NCBI GenBank assembly: GCA_949316235.1
Contig: OX438750.1
Coordinates: 18,230,865 to 18,294,864, forward strand
From: Oegoconia quadripuncta
Lineage: Eukaryota; Arthropoda; Insecta; Lepidoptera; Autostichidae
DNA: 64,000 nucleotides
Direction of reading: 5' to 3'
Within the stretch, counting starts at the first letter, position 1, and every line of letters begins with the position of its first letter. The position numbers and the translations under genes are program-made. The notes below the pieces were generated by a model. That model had not been told where the DNA came from. It saw only the letters and a program-made list of their open reading frames with translations, and ran no database searches. Positions 51,881-62,604 of this stretch are shown piece by piece.

Positions 51881-52793
51881 CTGATAGGTTATTTCACTTC
51901 GGTGCTATAAGATATATTTGCCCACGGTATCTGCAAATATTAGGTCCTTACCTATGAAATTGGCGTTTTGTATGAAGAATTTAATTAAGACTGTTTTCTC
52001 CATACAAACATTTTTGATTTTTTTTTTGGGAACCGAAAATCCAAATTTAGCTAAACTTTGTGTGTATTATCGGATAACATTAAGTTAAGTATAGGCAGCG
52101 TTAATTTTTAAAAGTAACTGCTCTATAAAAGTTTCAGAAAATCTAAGAAATGATTATGGGAAGCACATGTAAAGAGCTCTGTTCAATTTTCTTTTATTAT
52201 GTCTTTTAGCCCAGAAATTAAAAAAATTATCATGTGAAACCTTGAAATAATATTCCATTTGCCAAATAAAAAACAAATTTGGATATATAGCTTTGAAAAT
52301 CGCAGGAATTGGTACATATGATTAACGAAGAAAAAAAACTCCAATTTCATAGGTCTTAAATACCCAATATAATTATGATGCTAACTACCTAACTACAATA
52401 AGTACATGAGTAACTGTCAGTCATTAGTGTTGCGCTACAAGCTTGTGTATGCAAGAAACCATCGATTATCGTTTCACGGCTTAATTGTGGCGCCCCAAAC
52501 AAAAAGTCGGCCCGTTCGCCTGCTGCCGCCTAATGACCCCATAAACTCGAAATTATACGCTCCGTTAGCGAAACCAACCGTTCCCAACAATGTGAATGAT
52601 ATGTGTGTATCATTTCAGTTCTTACAAATGTTATATAAGTACTTTAAACTTCAGTTTCGGTTTATATCGTATCAGTCACCTGCAGCTATTCATATTTCCT
52701 TGTACGCTTGATCTATTGCATTCTTCTTCTTATTGCATTAATATGTCGAGCAAGGCAAAACATGAATGGTGTTACGAGAACATCCGCTGAACT
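51881..52793. other. unassigned
   Basis: The 101-codon frame 52406-52711 has a Pro/Lys-rich start and no recognisable domain. Confidence 0.35.
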
Positions 52794-53127
52794 CAACCGC
52801 CTCCGTGGCTCAATGTAAACAACATTGGGTTTACGTTTCGGAAGTCGCGGGTTCGATACTCAGCGGGGTACATTATTAAGTACCCGGTTTGGTTGGTGGT
52901 AGGGCATTTTAAATGTCTGCCTGGCTAGCTACCACCATCTTATCTAAATCTGCCGCCAAGCAGCAATGTTGATAGCATTGTTGTGTTCCGGTTGTCAGAG
53001 ATAAGATAGCCAGTCCCCCAAATGTGTTGGGGTTTCCAGGTCAGTACGCTTCCACCTTCGACGTCATCTTCACTTAACATCAGGTGTGATTGAGATCAAG
53101 TACCAACCCTTTGTGCATAAAAAATAA
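52794..53127 (+). mobile_element. SINE-B, full length, between small inverted repeats
   Basis: Head AACCGCCTCCGTGGCTC to GTACCAACCC plus A tail. It is flanked by inverted copies of ATGTCGAGCAAGGCAAAACA (52743-52762 and 53138-53160). Confidence 0.88.
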
Positions 53128-53649
53128 TACCTATGACTTGTTTTGCCTTGCTCGACATAATTAAGTAATGCAATTTAATGTAAAATAATTTTCTTCGATT
53201 TATTTGGATATTTATTAAAGACCGAAGTAAATAAGATATTTTAATTTGGATTTCGGATTTAGATTTATTTTGAATTAAATAACATGCCCATAAAGGGAAG
53301 GTCGTGTTGTCCCTTACACGCAGTATAGCTATATGTCTGCCGAAGTTTTCACCCTTATTTATACATATAACAAAATATTGGAAAAATGTGATATCAGAAA
53401 CTGCAATGCAGGCAAAGGTTATCCACACAAAGGTGATAATTGCGTTTAACTTACAGCAGTACCGAACATTTTATGCACATATTTTTTTTTGCCTTTACTT
53501 AAAGAGCTTGGTCACTTTTATGACTATGTTGCTCTATACGTACCATTGCCTGACATAAGGTTCAAATTAAGACAACGATCAATGTATCTTAATTTCGCTG
53601 CACATACTATAATAATTATTGTATTATTATTTGGATATATACATAAACA
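53128..53649. other. no recognised feature
   Basis: AT-rich, includes the right small inverted repeat. Confidence 0.4.
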
Positions 53650-53675
53650 ACATATTTAATATAATATATGAATAC

Positions 53676-53840
53676 AAATACTACAGGGGGCCGGGCGCTC
53701 TTAAATTTTTCTTTAATATTTCAAAGCGCTTAGTCGATGTCACTGGTAACCCGAGAGCTGGTTGTTTCCTCGCCCAACGCTTAAGTATCTGCATACAACG
53801 AGGAAACGCTGCCAGCCTCGCGGCCCCAATTTTTTACATT
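53676..53840 (+). pseudogene. LINE ORF2 C-terminal fragment
   Basis: The frame reads RGPGALKFFFNISKRLVDVT, then GNPRAGCFLAQRLSICIQRG and NAAS. The TGxPRxxxFLxQRxSxxIQRGNAAS block is a common C-terminal signature of insect LINE proteins. Confidence 0.65.
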
Positions 53841-54184
53841 TGCTCTAGTTTATATTTAAATTCCTTCTCTTTATTTGTTACTGTTTTTAAATAAATATAA
53901 TACTACAGTCATATCACATTAATGCATTATATTTTTATGATATATTTCTTGATACTAATTAAACTTTAATTTTGGCACCACTCAAGGACCATAGATTGGT
54001 TGTTTCTAAATAAATCTCCTAGCAATAGTGGAATCATTTTGAGGCTATCTGGCCATAAAAATGTACATTCAATACAGTCAGTATACTGCGAATGCTTAGT
54101 TGATTCTCACAAGATAGCTCTAATCTGGATGTATTGTAGTATTAATTATGTCTGAATAAATAAAATCCTAACTATAACCTCAAC

Positions 54185-54410
54185 TGTAATATTAGAAATG
54201 CGAAAGGTTGTGTGTGTATTTATGTAGGTTTGTTACCTCTTCGCTCCTAAATGGCTGGCGGGATTTGGAAGAAATTTGCGGTTGGTAGACAGAGAAGGAC
54301 CAGGATTAACATATAGGTTAACATTATAAAGTATAACATTTTTTTGCTGAACCAATTTTGATGAAATGTTCGACGTGAAATAAGTTGCGGGCAGCAGCTA
54401 GTAATATAAA
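54185..54410 (+). repeat. repeat family K (ends GCGGGC…AGCTAGT)
   Basis: GAAATGCGAAAGG start, GACCAGGATTAACATATAGG middle and GCGGGCAGCAGCTAGTAA end, matching 58872-59115 in reverse. The CTAG end is reminiscent of moth Helitron-like repeats, but class is unproven. Confidence 0.65.
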
Positions 54411-54917
54411 CTTTTAGCTGTATATAGGGCTTTCAATATCTCATCAAACTGAGGCTTGAGACCTGAGGACTGAGACCACTGAAGGGTGAACCTTTCATCC
54501 CAGGTTTACTATACACAACCCTAAAAAAGTGGCATAGATCAGGAAAAAAGAACTTATCCTTGTAGTAATCGTTTCTTTATATCCTTAGTTTTGCTGCGTA
54601 TAAAATCTAAAGCTTCACTTGTAACCTACTATACCAATGTTGTTAAGATAATGGAAACCGTGTTCAATCAAGCAGGCAACCTTCACCCTAAAAAATATCT
54701 AATAGAATCCCGCACGTTAACATAATGTTCGAACAAATGGCGCACGGTAGAGCTATCGGATATTGGAGGCGGCAGGCTCCTGACAAAGTTGTTTTATCAG
54801 GGGCGATAAGCGAATCCCGCTTATACGTGGCTTCTACACAGGGTTGCTAGAAAAACGACGTTTTTCAATTAAAGATTTATTTTATAAAATTCTTTACGGT
54901 GTTCGCACATACGATAG
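54411..54917. other. no recognised feature
   Basis: Nothing supportable. Confidence 0.4.
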
Positions 54918-55235
54918 ACGGCCGATTGGCGTAGTGGATAGTGACCTTATCTGCAAAACCAACGGTTGCGCGGGGTAAATGTTCGTGTGATGAATACGAA
55001 CATTTTACCCCTTTTTTACGGCTTTTAGTGATAAGACCGCCTAATTGTGTTCTATTGTTATCATCAAAAATTATTGTAAATTAGTAAATATTTGTATTGC
55101 ATTGTATTTATTCCCAAGTCATGGATGTTTATATATTTTTTTATTTATGTGTCTTTATGCGATACCTAGTATCCATAGTATAAGCTTTACTTAGTTTGGG
55201 ACTAGATGATTAGTGTAAGTGTCCGAAATATTTAT
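54918..55235 (+). mobile_element. SINE-A split by a LINE tail (family G) at about 55010-55108
   Basis: SINE head GGCCGATTGGCGTAGTGG to GATGAATACGAACATTTTA, then GATAAGACCGCC…GTATTGCATTGTA, then the SINE resumes at TTATTCCCAAGTCATGGATG. Part of the B-box is deleted. Confidence 0.75.
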
Positions 55236-55257
55236 TCTATTATTATTATTAGGTAAA

Positions 55258-55450
55258 AAGAATAGAGCCAATCCATCTCTTCGTGGGTGTCGTAAAAGGC
55301 GACTATGGGACTTTCCATCAAAAAACATCTGAAGATTTGCATGTTTTAATGGCGATGACTCACCCCCCTGTCAAGTGTGCATTTCAGTATATTTCGACAG
55401 GTGAACCGTGGATATTGTTCCAAGCATTAACTTATTAATATTTGAAATTT
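55258..55450 (+). repeat. repeat family C copy
   Basis: GGTGTCGTAAAAGGCGACTA … GGTGAACCGTGGATATTGTT. Confidence 0.7.
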
Positions 55451-55484
55451 GTATCGGCAAACTTCCTATTTCAAATGTATTTTA

Positions 55485-55585
55485 CTTAGTGATAAGGTCG
55501 CCAAATTGCACTTTCTACTCTTACCACTTTCTGTAACTGTATTTTCTTTTCTGTTGTGCAAAAAAGTACATTTGTTTTATATTGT
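55485..55585 (+). repeat. LINE 3' tail (family G)
   Basis: GTGATAAGGTCGCCAAATTG … TTTTCTTTTCTGTTGTGCAA. Confidence 0.7.
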
Positions 55586-56436
55586 ACTACCAAAATACGA
55601 TAGACATTCTAAGAAAATACATTTCTAGCAGCCCTGTGCAACCAAACCGAGCCGTAGAGGGCTCCCACGATTCAACCGCGCCGTCCGCATCGGTTTATGA
55701 CTCTCCCCCAAGACTGCCAGGGATGGTCTTGGATTTATCTGGGAGAAAGGATTTCGATACTTTAAGTAGGTTGGTTAACCATCACACAGACTATATTATT
55801 AATCTAAAATAAAAAATTTACGCGTGTTATTGTAATGGGTATATATGAATGGTAAGTTAACAATAATCCTTTAAGGTGTAGGTGACCTTCAGACCAAACA
55901 TATGACCCGCTTTGCTGGATCACAACGTCAAATGTTCCAAAATATTGTATATTTTTTATTTTTGAAAATAATCCTAACTTTTAAACTTTAAAATAAAATT
56001 TTAATCTATTATCTATACTATACTTACCAATTTTACAAAATAACAGCACGTTTAAACCTTACATGAACAACGAATCTAAAGAGCCTGTGCCATTAGCTTT
56101 TAACTTGCCATTTCTGCAAATTAAGACATTTTTCATATCTATTTTTTGCTAAATATTCCTGAATGATGCTGACAACGATTGCACATAAATTTTAATAAAA
56201 ATTGGGTTACCATATTGTTAAAAATATTTAAACATAAATTTTGTAGTAAACTTAATTGCAAGATAAGTTTGACCGCCTTGTACCAGAGTTTCTCATTTAA
56301 AATAATTTCTTCGTTAATGGAGTTTCCAAATTAGTAAATAAATTGATGCTTTTTTATAAATGAAAGAAAGTCACTTCTATTTGAAATGTAAAGCGTCTAT
56401 TTTCTAACAAATTATTTGTGACTATTTTTACATGAC
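55586..56436. other. unassigned
   Basis: The 76-codon frame 55582-55812 is Ser/Pro-rich and GC-richer at 55630-55740, but shows no domain. Confidence 0.35.
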
Positions 56437-56495
56437 CTATGAGGGAGACAGTTCAGCAGTGGATGTCTTGTGGCTAATATGATGATGACGATGAT
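56437..56495 (+). pseudogene. RTE LINE 3' terminus
   Basis: GTTCAGCAGTGGATGTCTTG then TGGCTAATATGATGATG. Confidence 0.7.
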
Positions 56496-57164
56496 TCTTA
56501 TGTGTTTATTTTTTCAAGAAAATAACATAAGACTAATAAAACAATAACTTTGACTTTGGTTTTGTCAAAGTGGGTCCATGGTAGATCGTAAGGTTCATCC
56601 ACACCCCCTTACAGGATTAACGTCAACTTACGGGACCAGTTGAATGTAGGATCGTATTAATGTAGCGATCTTAATTCTCACTCTTAAAACATTTTTTTTG
56701 AAACTAATATATTCAAATGACATCTTCACCTCAATCTTGAGATCGCGATCTATACAAATCGTATAGCTATCAGAAATTATCCTATTGTAATGTAAAAGTA
56801 TTTAAAACAATTTTCTATGGGTTTACAACTTATCATTTAAAGCAATAAAACCATACCTTTGCTGTCAAAATATACTTTCATGGACCTTTATGATGCCACA
56901 GACAATGCTGTGCATGCATGACATTCTGGTCCACAAGAATTTGATGTTCTTACCATCGACTCGCTAAGTAGAAGATGGTGCTCTTTAAGTACAGCCACTC
57001 ATGGTTGGAGTTCTCATTCGTAGAGGATAGTTTTGACTGGATAATTTGCAATTTTCTACGGAAAATATTAACTTACTTTAAGTTCTCCATAATTTTCTCC
57101 CACGTTTTTTCTCCCAGGATTTTCTAAACATAAGATGAAGGAAATAACTAGTTAAGTATTTAAA
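56496..57164. other. no recognised feature
   Basis: AT-rich, no motifs. Confidence 0.4.
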
Positions 57165-57360
57165 AGCCAAAAACCCGACAGCATATTTTGCATTTTGCGG
57201 AAACCTAGTTGGATTTTTTAACATAAAATGAGGAATCATTTTATGTTATAGGATTATAACACTCCAGGTATCAAGACGAATCTAACGACACCATGCTCTT
57301 CGAAATAGGTCAAGCCATTTAGGCTAAGTGACGCGTCAAAGTAACGGACATACATACATA
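57165..57360 (-). repeat. repeat family E copy
   Basis: Reverse of the 2625-2835 repeat: CCCGACAGCATATTTTG and GACGAATCTAACGACACCAT. Confidence 0.6.
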
Positions 57361-57923
57361 CACTGGAAAAACATTACCCTCCTTTCTTGGACAATCGGGT
57401 AAAAATATACAAGAGCGGGCTTAATGAACTCTTTTTTAACTTCATCCCGAAAATACCTTGGGCTGTGACATTGAGTGCAACCGTATTGGACCGACTGGCA
57501 CATGAAAATCAACACAAAAAACCAACCAGATTTCCCCGTGGTTTGCGGAAAAAACGAAGCTCCGAAAACTATCATCCGCATTCGGCACCGCGCGTGCACC
57601 GCGACTTTATAGCGCGATAACGAAACGGCATAGATTGGAAACGGCTTCGCCCGAAACGATAGCGGGTTATCTGCCACTAAGTTTACTTTTGGTGTCTTTT
57701 CGAATAGAAAGTAGATAGAAACTTATAAAGGTTTTTTTATATGTATTACGGTTTATTTATATGTATTAATTGGAAACGCGCATGACCACAATCTCACCTG
57801 ATGGAAAGTGACGAAGTGGTCGAAGATGAAGCACGTGATCACCGTAAATATCTATGCACTTGAATATCCCAAGGTTGTGGGATTCAGGAAAGACTGACGG
57901 CGGAAAGGCGTTTCATGCTTTGT
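57361..57923. other. unassigned; LINE 3' UTR scrap at about 57765-57830 (minus)
   Basis: CACCTGATGGAAAG resembles the Jockey 3' end. The 113-codon frame 57677-57336 has no domain. Confidence 0.35.
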
Positions 57924-58191
57924 TTTTATACATAACATAAAGGATTGACCTCAATCACACCTGATGTTAAGTGAAAATGAGGCTGAAGTGGGCGTGTTCT
58001 CATCCGGAACCCCCAATATTTAATGACACAACATTGTTCTCAAGTGGCAGTATTGATAAGGTGGTGATAACTTCGCAGGCGTATAAATGTAGATACACCC
58101 TACCATCGAGTAGGTACTAAGCATGTATTCTGCTGGAAATCGAAGCCACGACGTTAGTTTTGTAAACCACATGTTGTTTTCATTGAGCCAT
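57924..58191 (-). mobile_element. SINE-B, old and diverged
   Basis: GACCTCAATCACACCTGATG is intact; the rest of the body and head is recognisable but mutated. Confidence 0.75.
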
Positions 58192-58325
58192 AAAATATGG
58201 TAGTACCTACCATGAAGATATCAGAAGCGCAGATTCATATATTATAAAGAGTATTTTTTTAGCGTGATCTCATCATACTAGACCACATGACATGAACATA
58301 AGGACGACGAACATAGGGATGAAAG

Positions 58326-58757
58326 ACGACCGATTGGTGTAGTGGATAGTGACCCTGTCAGCGAAACCAACGGTTGCGGGTTCGAATCCCTCGAGGGGTA
58401 AATATTTGTGTGATAAATACGCCGCCTGGCTAGCTACCACTATCTTATCTAAATCTGCCACCAAGCAACAATGTTTATAGCATTGTTGTGTTCCGGCGGT
58501 CAGAGATAAGATAGCCAGTCCCCCAAATGTGTTGGGAATTTCGGGTCAGTACGCTTCCACCTTCGACCTCATCTTCACTTAACATCAGATGTGATTGAGG
58601 TCAAGTACCAATACGTTGTGCATAAAAAAATACATTTATTTCCGAATCCAAGGTGTTTATGTAAATATTTATATGTATGTCCGATATCTAGTATCCATAG
58701 TACAAGCTTTGCTTAATTTAGGTCTAGTTGATTGGCGTAAGCGTCCGAAATATAAAA
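58326..58757 (+). mobile_element. SINE-A interrupted by a truncated SINE-B
   Basis: SINE-A head at 58326-58420 (GACCGATTGGTGTAGTGG, GGTTCGAATCCC) and its 3' half at 58630-58757 surround a SINE-B at 58421-58629. AAATAC/AAATAC-like direct repeats border the insertion. Confidence 0.85.
58421..58629 (+). mobile_element. SINE-B, 5'-truncated, nested in SINE-A
   Basis: Starts GCCGCCTGGCTAGCTACCAC and runs to GTGCATAAAAAAATAC. Confidence 0.85.
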
Positions 58758-58871
58758 AAAAAAGCCGGGGTCACCAGATTCCAAGAGCCTGTTAGTAATC
58801 TGTGTTTCTATGTGTTCATACCAAAACGATATACTGGTACAAAATTATTAGAAGTTCCTTTATTCCAAACT

Positions 58872-59115
58872 AGCTGTTTCCCGCGACTTCGTCCGCGTAG
58901 AATTAGTTGTATTACCAAATGCGTCATTCTGTGACTCAAAAGCAACCCCACTAATAATACCTATCTAACGGGAACCAGTCACTTAGTCAAGTAGCCTATA
59001 TGTTAATCCAGGTCGTAATCTGTCTTACCAACCAAACTACAACCAAATCTATCGAGCCGCTTAGGTCTGAAAAGGTAACAAACATACGTACATACAAACT
59101 TTCGCATTTGTAATA
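58872..59115 (-). repeat. repeat family K copy
   Basis: Starts AACTAGCTGTTTCCCGCGAC and ends ACTTTCGCATTTGTAATATA, reverse of 54185-54410. Confidence 0.65.
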
Positions 59116-59219
59116 TATAGTTCGGGATTGGGATGACTCTGAAATTTTAATGCACGTACGTACATCCAACTGTGCACACTCACGGACAGTACGAAATTAT
59201 TTAGCCGTGAATTAACAAT

Positions 59220-59849
59220 AATCCCACCAAAAACATTCTGTAAAAAACTAGCCAAGTCTCGATGGAGCTGCTTGATTATCTCTAAAAAGTAATGAAATCT
59301 ATACAAAGTCGTGCCAAGTGTAAGGTTCCTTACTGTGATTTCTTTATTATTATAGTTAATGTTGTGTGACTTGGCCGTTGAAGGGTACACAGGGGTACAA
59401 AACCAGGTGCTCCATGACACCATTGCACCAATCTGTCGCCAGAACCGCTATTAATGTTATTAATTATGTTATTAAGAATGTTCAACGGCAAACTATTAGC
59501 GAATAATCTGTGTGGCGTTTACATAACATTCTTTATACGTTAGTGGCTTTATCAAGCCTACAATTGACTGGTTATTGAATCAACGTTTTCCAAGTGGCAA
59601 TTTTCCATCGTCAATGCGTAGCGGTTCTGGCGACAGATTGGTGCAATGGTGTCATGGAGCACCTGGTTTTGTACCCCTGTGTACCCTTCAACGGCCAAGT
59701 CACACAACATTAACTATAATAATAAAGAAATCACAGTAAGGAACCTTACACTTGGCACGACTTTGTATAGATTTCATTACTTTTTAGAGATAATCAAGCA
59801 GCTCCATCGAGACTTGGCTAGTTTTTTACAGAATGTTTTTGGTGGGATT
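59220..59849. repeat. near-perfect palindrome, 231-bp arms with a 168-bp spacer
   Basis: Arms are 59220-59450 and 59619-59849, spacer 59451-59618. A 68-codon stretch read inward is identical in both arms, so identity is close to 100% and the event is recent or artefactual. The right arm and spacer hold a LANCL-like exon fragment; the left arm repeats its second half in reverse. I found no terminal motif or clear target duplication that would make it a DNA transposon. Confidence 0.9.
59544..59690 (+). pseudogene. LanC-like (LANCL) protein exon fragment
   Basis: Codons from 59545 read GFIKPTIDWLLNQ, then RFPSGNFPSS, then DRLVQWCHGAPGFVPLC. WCHGAPG is the zinc-binding and glutathione-binding signature of the LanC-like family, and the preceding RFPSGNxPSS block is typical of animal LANCL proteins. 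An in-frame stop (59524) and the acceptor-like TTCTTTATACGTTAG lie just upstream, so a true exon start near 59544 is plausible. The frame stays open past the conserved part into AT-rich DNA; no clear donor is assigned. No other LANCL exon was found in the window, so this is more likely a captured or duplicated fragment than part of a working gene. The reverse copy of its second half lies at 59450-59380. Confidence 0.7.
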
Positions 59850-59885
59850 TCACTTCTTTTTGTAGAAACGTGGCCATATTATATA

Positions 59886-61572
59886 CAGGGCGTCCCACGG
59901 CTATGCCACATGGAGGGAAAGTACCTTGAATTTTGTAGATGGAACATTTTACTGAAAGAAGACATTATTTTAATTTAAAAAACAATTTAAACTGCATTCA
60001 TAGATTTTTAAATAAGTTGGTTGAACCGGAAATCGAACCCTTTATTTATAAAAAAAAAAATTACCATGTAGCTTTATCATACCGATCGAAAGGCTTCATC
60101 ATAAGGATTATTTTTTGCTAAATAACATAGTGTCAGAAATAAAAGGAAGACCATGAATTTTAACATTTTTAATACAAAATTAATCAATTTATCAAATGCT
60201 CAAAATGAGTCCCATCCTGTTCAATACAAAGTCGCACTCTTTTGATTATTTCGCTCCCTGTCGATTTTTTGATCATGTTGTGGTGGATATTTAGAATAAT
60301 ACGTCGAAGTTCTGTTTGTAGCTCGTGGACACTTTGACACTGGTTCTTGTAAACTAAATTTTTTACATAACCCCATAAATTTGTCCCGATCCAGGAAAGA
60401 AAATGTTCATTGAGATAGTCCTTTGTTCTGTTACTGTTATGAGCCGGAGCCCCATCTTGCTGAAAAGTAAGGTTTTGTCGTTCTGCTACCGAAAGATTAT
60501 TTATCTCATTTCTTAAAATCTCAAGTATTTCTAAATACCTGTCCGTATCGAGATGCCCTTCGTAAAAATGTACTAAGAGGACCCGGTTTTTTACAATCCC
60601 ACACCAACAGTTGAACGAAAAACGCACTTGATTATTAGTCTCACGGATACGTAAGGGATTCTCCCTGGACCAAATGCGATTATTGTGTCGGTTGTACATA
60701 CCATTATTGCTGAAGTTTGCCTCGTCTGACCAGATAATATTATTTAGAAAATACTGATCCTCTAGGACGAGCCTCTCGATTTCATGGCAGAAAATAAGTC
60801 GTCTTTCAGTATCACCCGGCAGTAATTTTTGTACTAATCGTCCTTCAACGTAACTTTTGAATTTGTATTTTTTCAGTGCACGGTGTGTTTTGCTTTTCGA
60901 AATTCCGATTTCTTCTTCACCTTCCCTCACTGAACTTTTAGGATTTGCCTCAAAGTATATCAAAATGTCGAGTTCATCGTCAGTGTTTGCCATTTGGCGC
61001 CGCGGTTGTGGTAAGCGATGATCGAAACGGCCCAAAGTTATCAGATTATCCACCAACCGTTTCATAATAAATCGAGATCGAGTCTTTCGGCAGATTCAGG
61101 ATACGGCATACAACCAGGTACCTACTTACTAATTACGTATCTCTTTATCATTTTATCATGAACTTAAATTATAATAGGGAAATGATGCATACTTCTCGAG
61201 TGGGTAATTAGTATTAGTAATGATAATGTCAGTTGTATGTCCTTACGGCAATGTCAGCTTTTCATTTTTCTGAACAAAATTGCACAACTAATGTTAAAAT
61301 TCATGGTCTTCCTTTTATTTCTGACACTATGTTATCTAGCAAAAAATAATCCTTATGATGAAGCCTTTCGATCGGTATGATAAAGCTACATGGTAATTTT
61401 TTTTTATAAATAAAGGGTTCGATTCCCGGTTCAACCATGTACTTATTTAAAAATCTATGAATGCAGTTTAAATTGTTTTTTAAATTAAAATAATGTCTTC
61501 TTTCAGTAAAATGTTCCATCTACAAAATTCAAGGTACTTTCCCTCCATGTGGCATAGCCGTGGGACGCCCTG
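59886..61572 (-). mobile_element. Tc1/mariner-like DNA transposon, 1.69 kb, long terminal inverted repeats
   Basis: The ends begin CAGGGCGTCCCA and are flanked by TA at 59884-59885 and 61573-61574, the target duplication of the superfamily. The inverted repeats are unusually long, about 281 nt each (59886-60166 and 61291-61572), and nearly identical. The interior carries the defective transposase on the minus strand. The right side interrupts an OTU-like reading frame. The element at 28432-29288 is a shorter relative with similar ends. Confidence 0.88.
60184..61065 (-). pseudogene. Tc1/mariner-like transposase, defective
   Basis: A 293-residue frame inside the element at 59886-61572. In order: remnant of an N-terminal helix-turn-helix region (GISKSKTHRALKKY, 54-67), first catalytic motif IWSDEANFSNNG with Asp114, FNCWCGI at 151-157, second catalytic motif QQDGAPAHN with Asp204, and C-terminal motif DGTHFEH at 284-290. 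This pattern matches insect IS630/Tc1/mariner transposases often annotated beside DUF4817. In relatives a stretch with a third acidic catalytic residue (pattern WPxRSPDLxPLDFFLWG) comes before GYVK. Here SWIGTN runs straight into LWGYVK, so about 20 residues and that acidic residue are missing in frame. The N-terminus is also short: in-frame coding-like sequence upstream of ATG 61065 meets a stop. Such an enzyme should be inactive. Confidence 0.85.
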
Positions 61573-61574
61573 TA

Positions 61575-61733
61575 TATGCCCACGTTTCTACAAATATACT
61601 TGATACTGAAAGTTGAGTCAGTTCTACCATACACCAAGAAAGATATTGAATGGAAGAGACAAGACCCGTCTTTGGGCATACCAACTACTTGGTAGCCACT
61701 AAGTTCATCGTCGTCTTTTAATATTATCGACAT
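61575..61733 (-). pseudogene. OTU cysteine-protease-like N-terminal fragment, cut by the Tc1-like element
   Basis: From ATG 61733 the frame reads to GYQVVGMPKDGSCLFHSIS and FLVYGRTDSTFSIK. DGSCLFHSIS is the catalytic-Cys motif of OTU-type deubiquitinases (DG-x-C-L-F/Y). The frame then runs into the inverted repeat of the Tc1-like element at 61572 and the rest of the domain (helices and catalytic His) is absent; it does not resume across the element. OTU domains are encoded by some insect Helitron/Helentron and other large transposons as well as by host genes, and I cannot tell which this is. Confidence 0.65.
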
Positions 61734-62604
61734 TTTTTACGATAATAATTATCTTGCGAAATCAAACACAATTAAACTCAACGACCTTTAGTATATGGAC
61801 AACAAATCAGAAATACCGATAATATTTAGACTAAAACCTACTTATATCTTTAAGACTTCTTTTGTCTTAATAAAAAAAACTTAAACAAAATATTACTCTG
61901 CCTACTCAATCTATACAAACTATAAGCAAAACGTTAACTCTTAATTATTAGACAAGTGTCAATATAATTAATTATCAATGAACTTTCTACCAAAGGTGCT
62001 ACCTACCTAGTACTGAAATACAGCTAAATTAATGATATTTTTAAACGAAACGAAGTAATATCTAACTAAATAAACTAAACTAGAATACTAGAAAAGTACT
62101 TATAAACACGAACGCGATTCGAAGTACTGCCTAACTGTAAATTAAACCTAGAAAACTAAAAGTAGGTACTAAATAATTAACAATTAAATAAAGTATTCAA
62201 TTGAAACTTCTTTTAATTCTGATAATTAAGTAATAATCAGTAATCCGTCACTAACCATATAATTCCTAACCTGTTTAAATCTTTGAATTAATATAATAAC
62301 AACCTGCCAATTAACCTTAGCAAACCTCACGAAATAATCAGCGAAATCAACGAAATGCAAATAATCCCTCCTAATCCCTAGCAAACATTTTCAAGCACAA
62401 TAGAAGAATGTCGTAAACGACTAACGCGGCCGGTTGCCACTTTGCCATATAAGGTTATCGGAAAAACAAAACGTAAGCGCGTTTTAAAATACAGTCAACG
62501 CCATCTAGCGACGCGTGCGGGTATCACCGCCACTCTTAGCCAATGCATTATATTTTGACCAAATTTTCGTTTGTTTATTTAATTTGTGTAATGTTCGAGT
62601 AGAA
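61734..62604. other. unassigned AT-rich DNA
   Basis: Upstream of the OTU-like frame. CpG-containing patch 62425-62530. No exon seen. Confidence 0.4.

Noticed and set aside
52406..52711. 101-codon frame as a possible gene
   Set aside because: No domain, no splice or promoter context, and beside repeats; left unassigned.
59061..59978. Two plus/minus frames sharing an identical 68-residue N-terminus
   Set aside because: They arise from the palindrome in the wrong frame; the LanC-like signature lies in a different frame.
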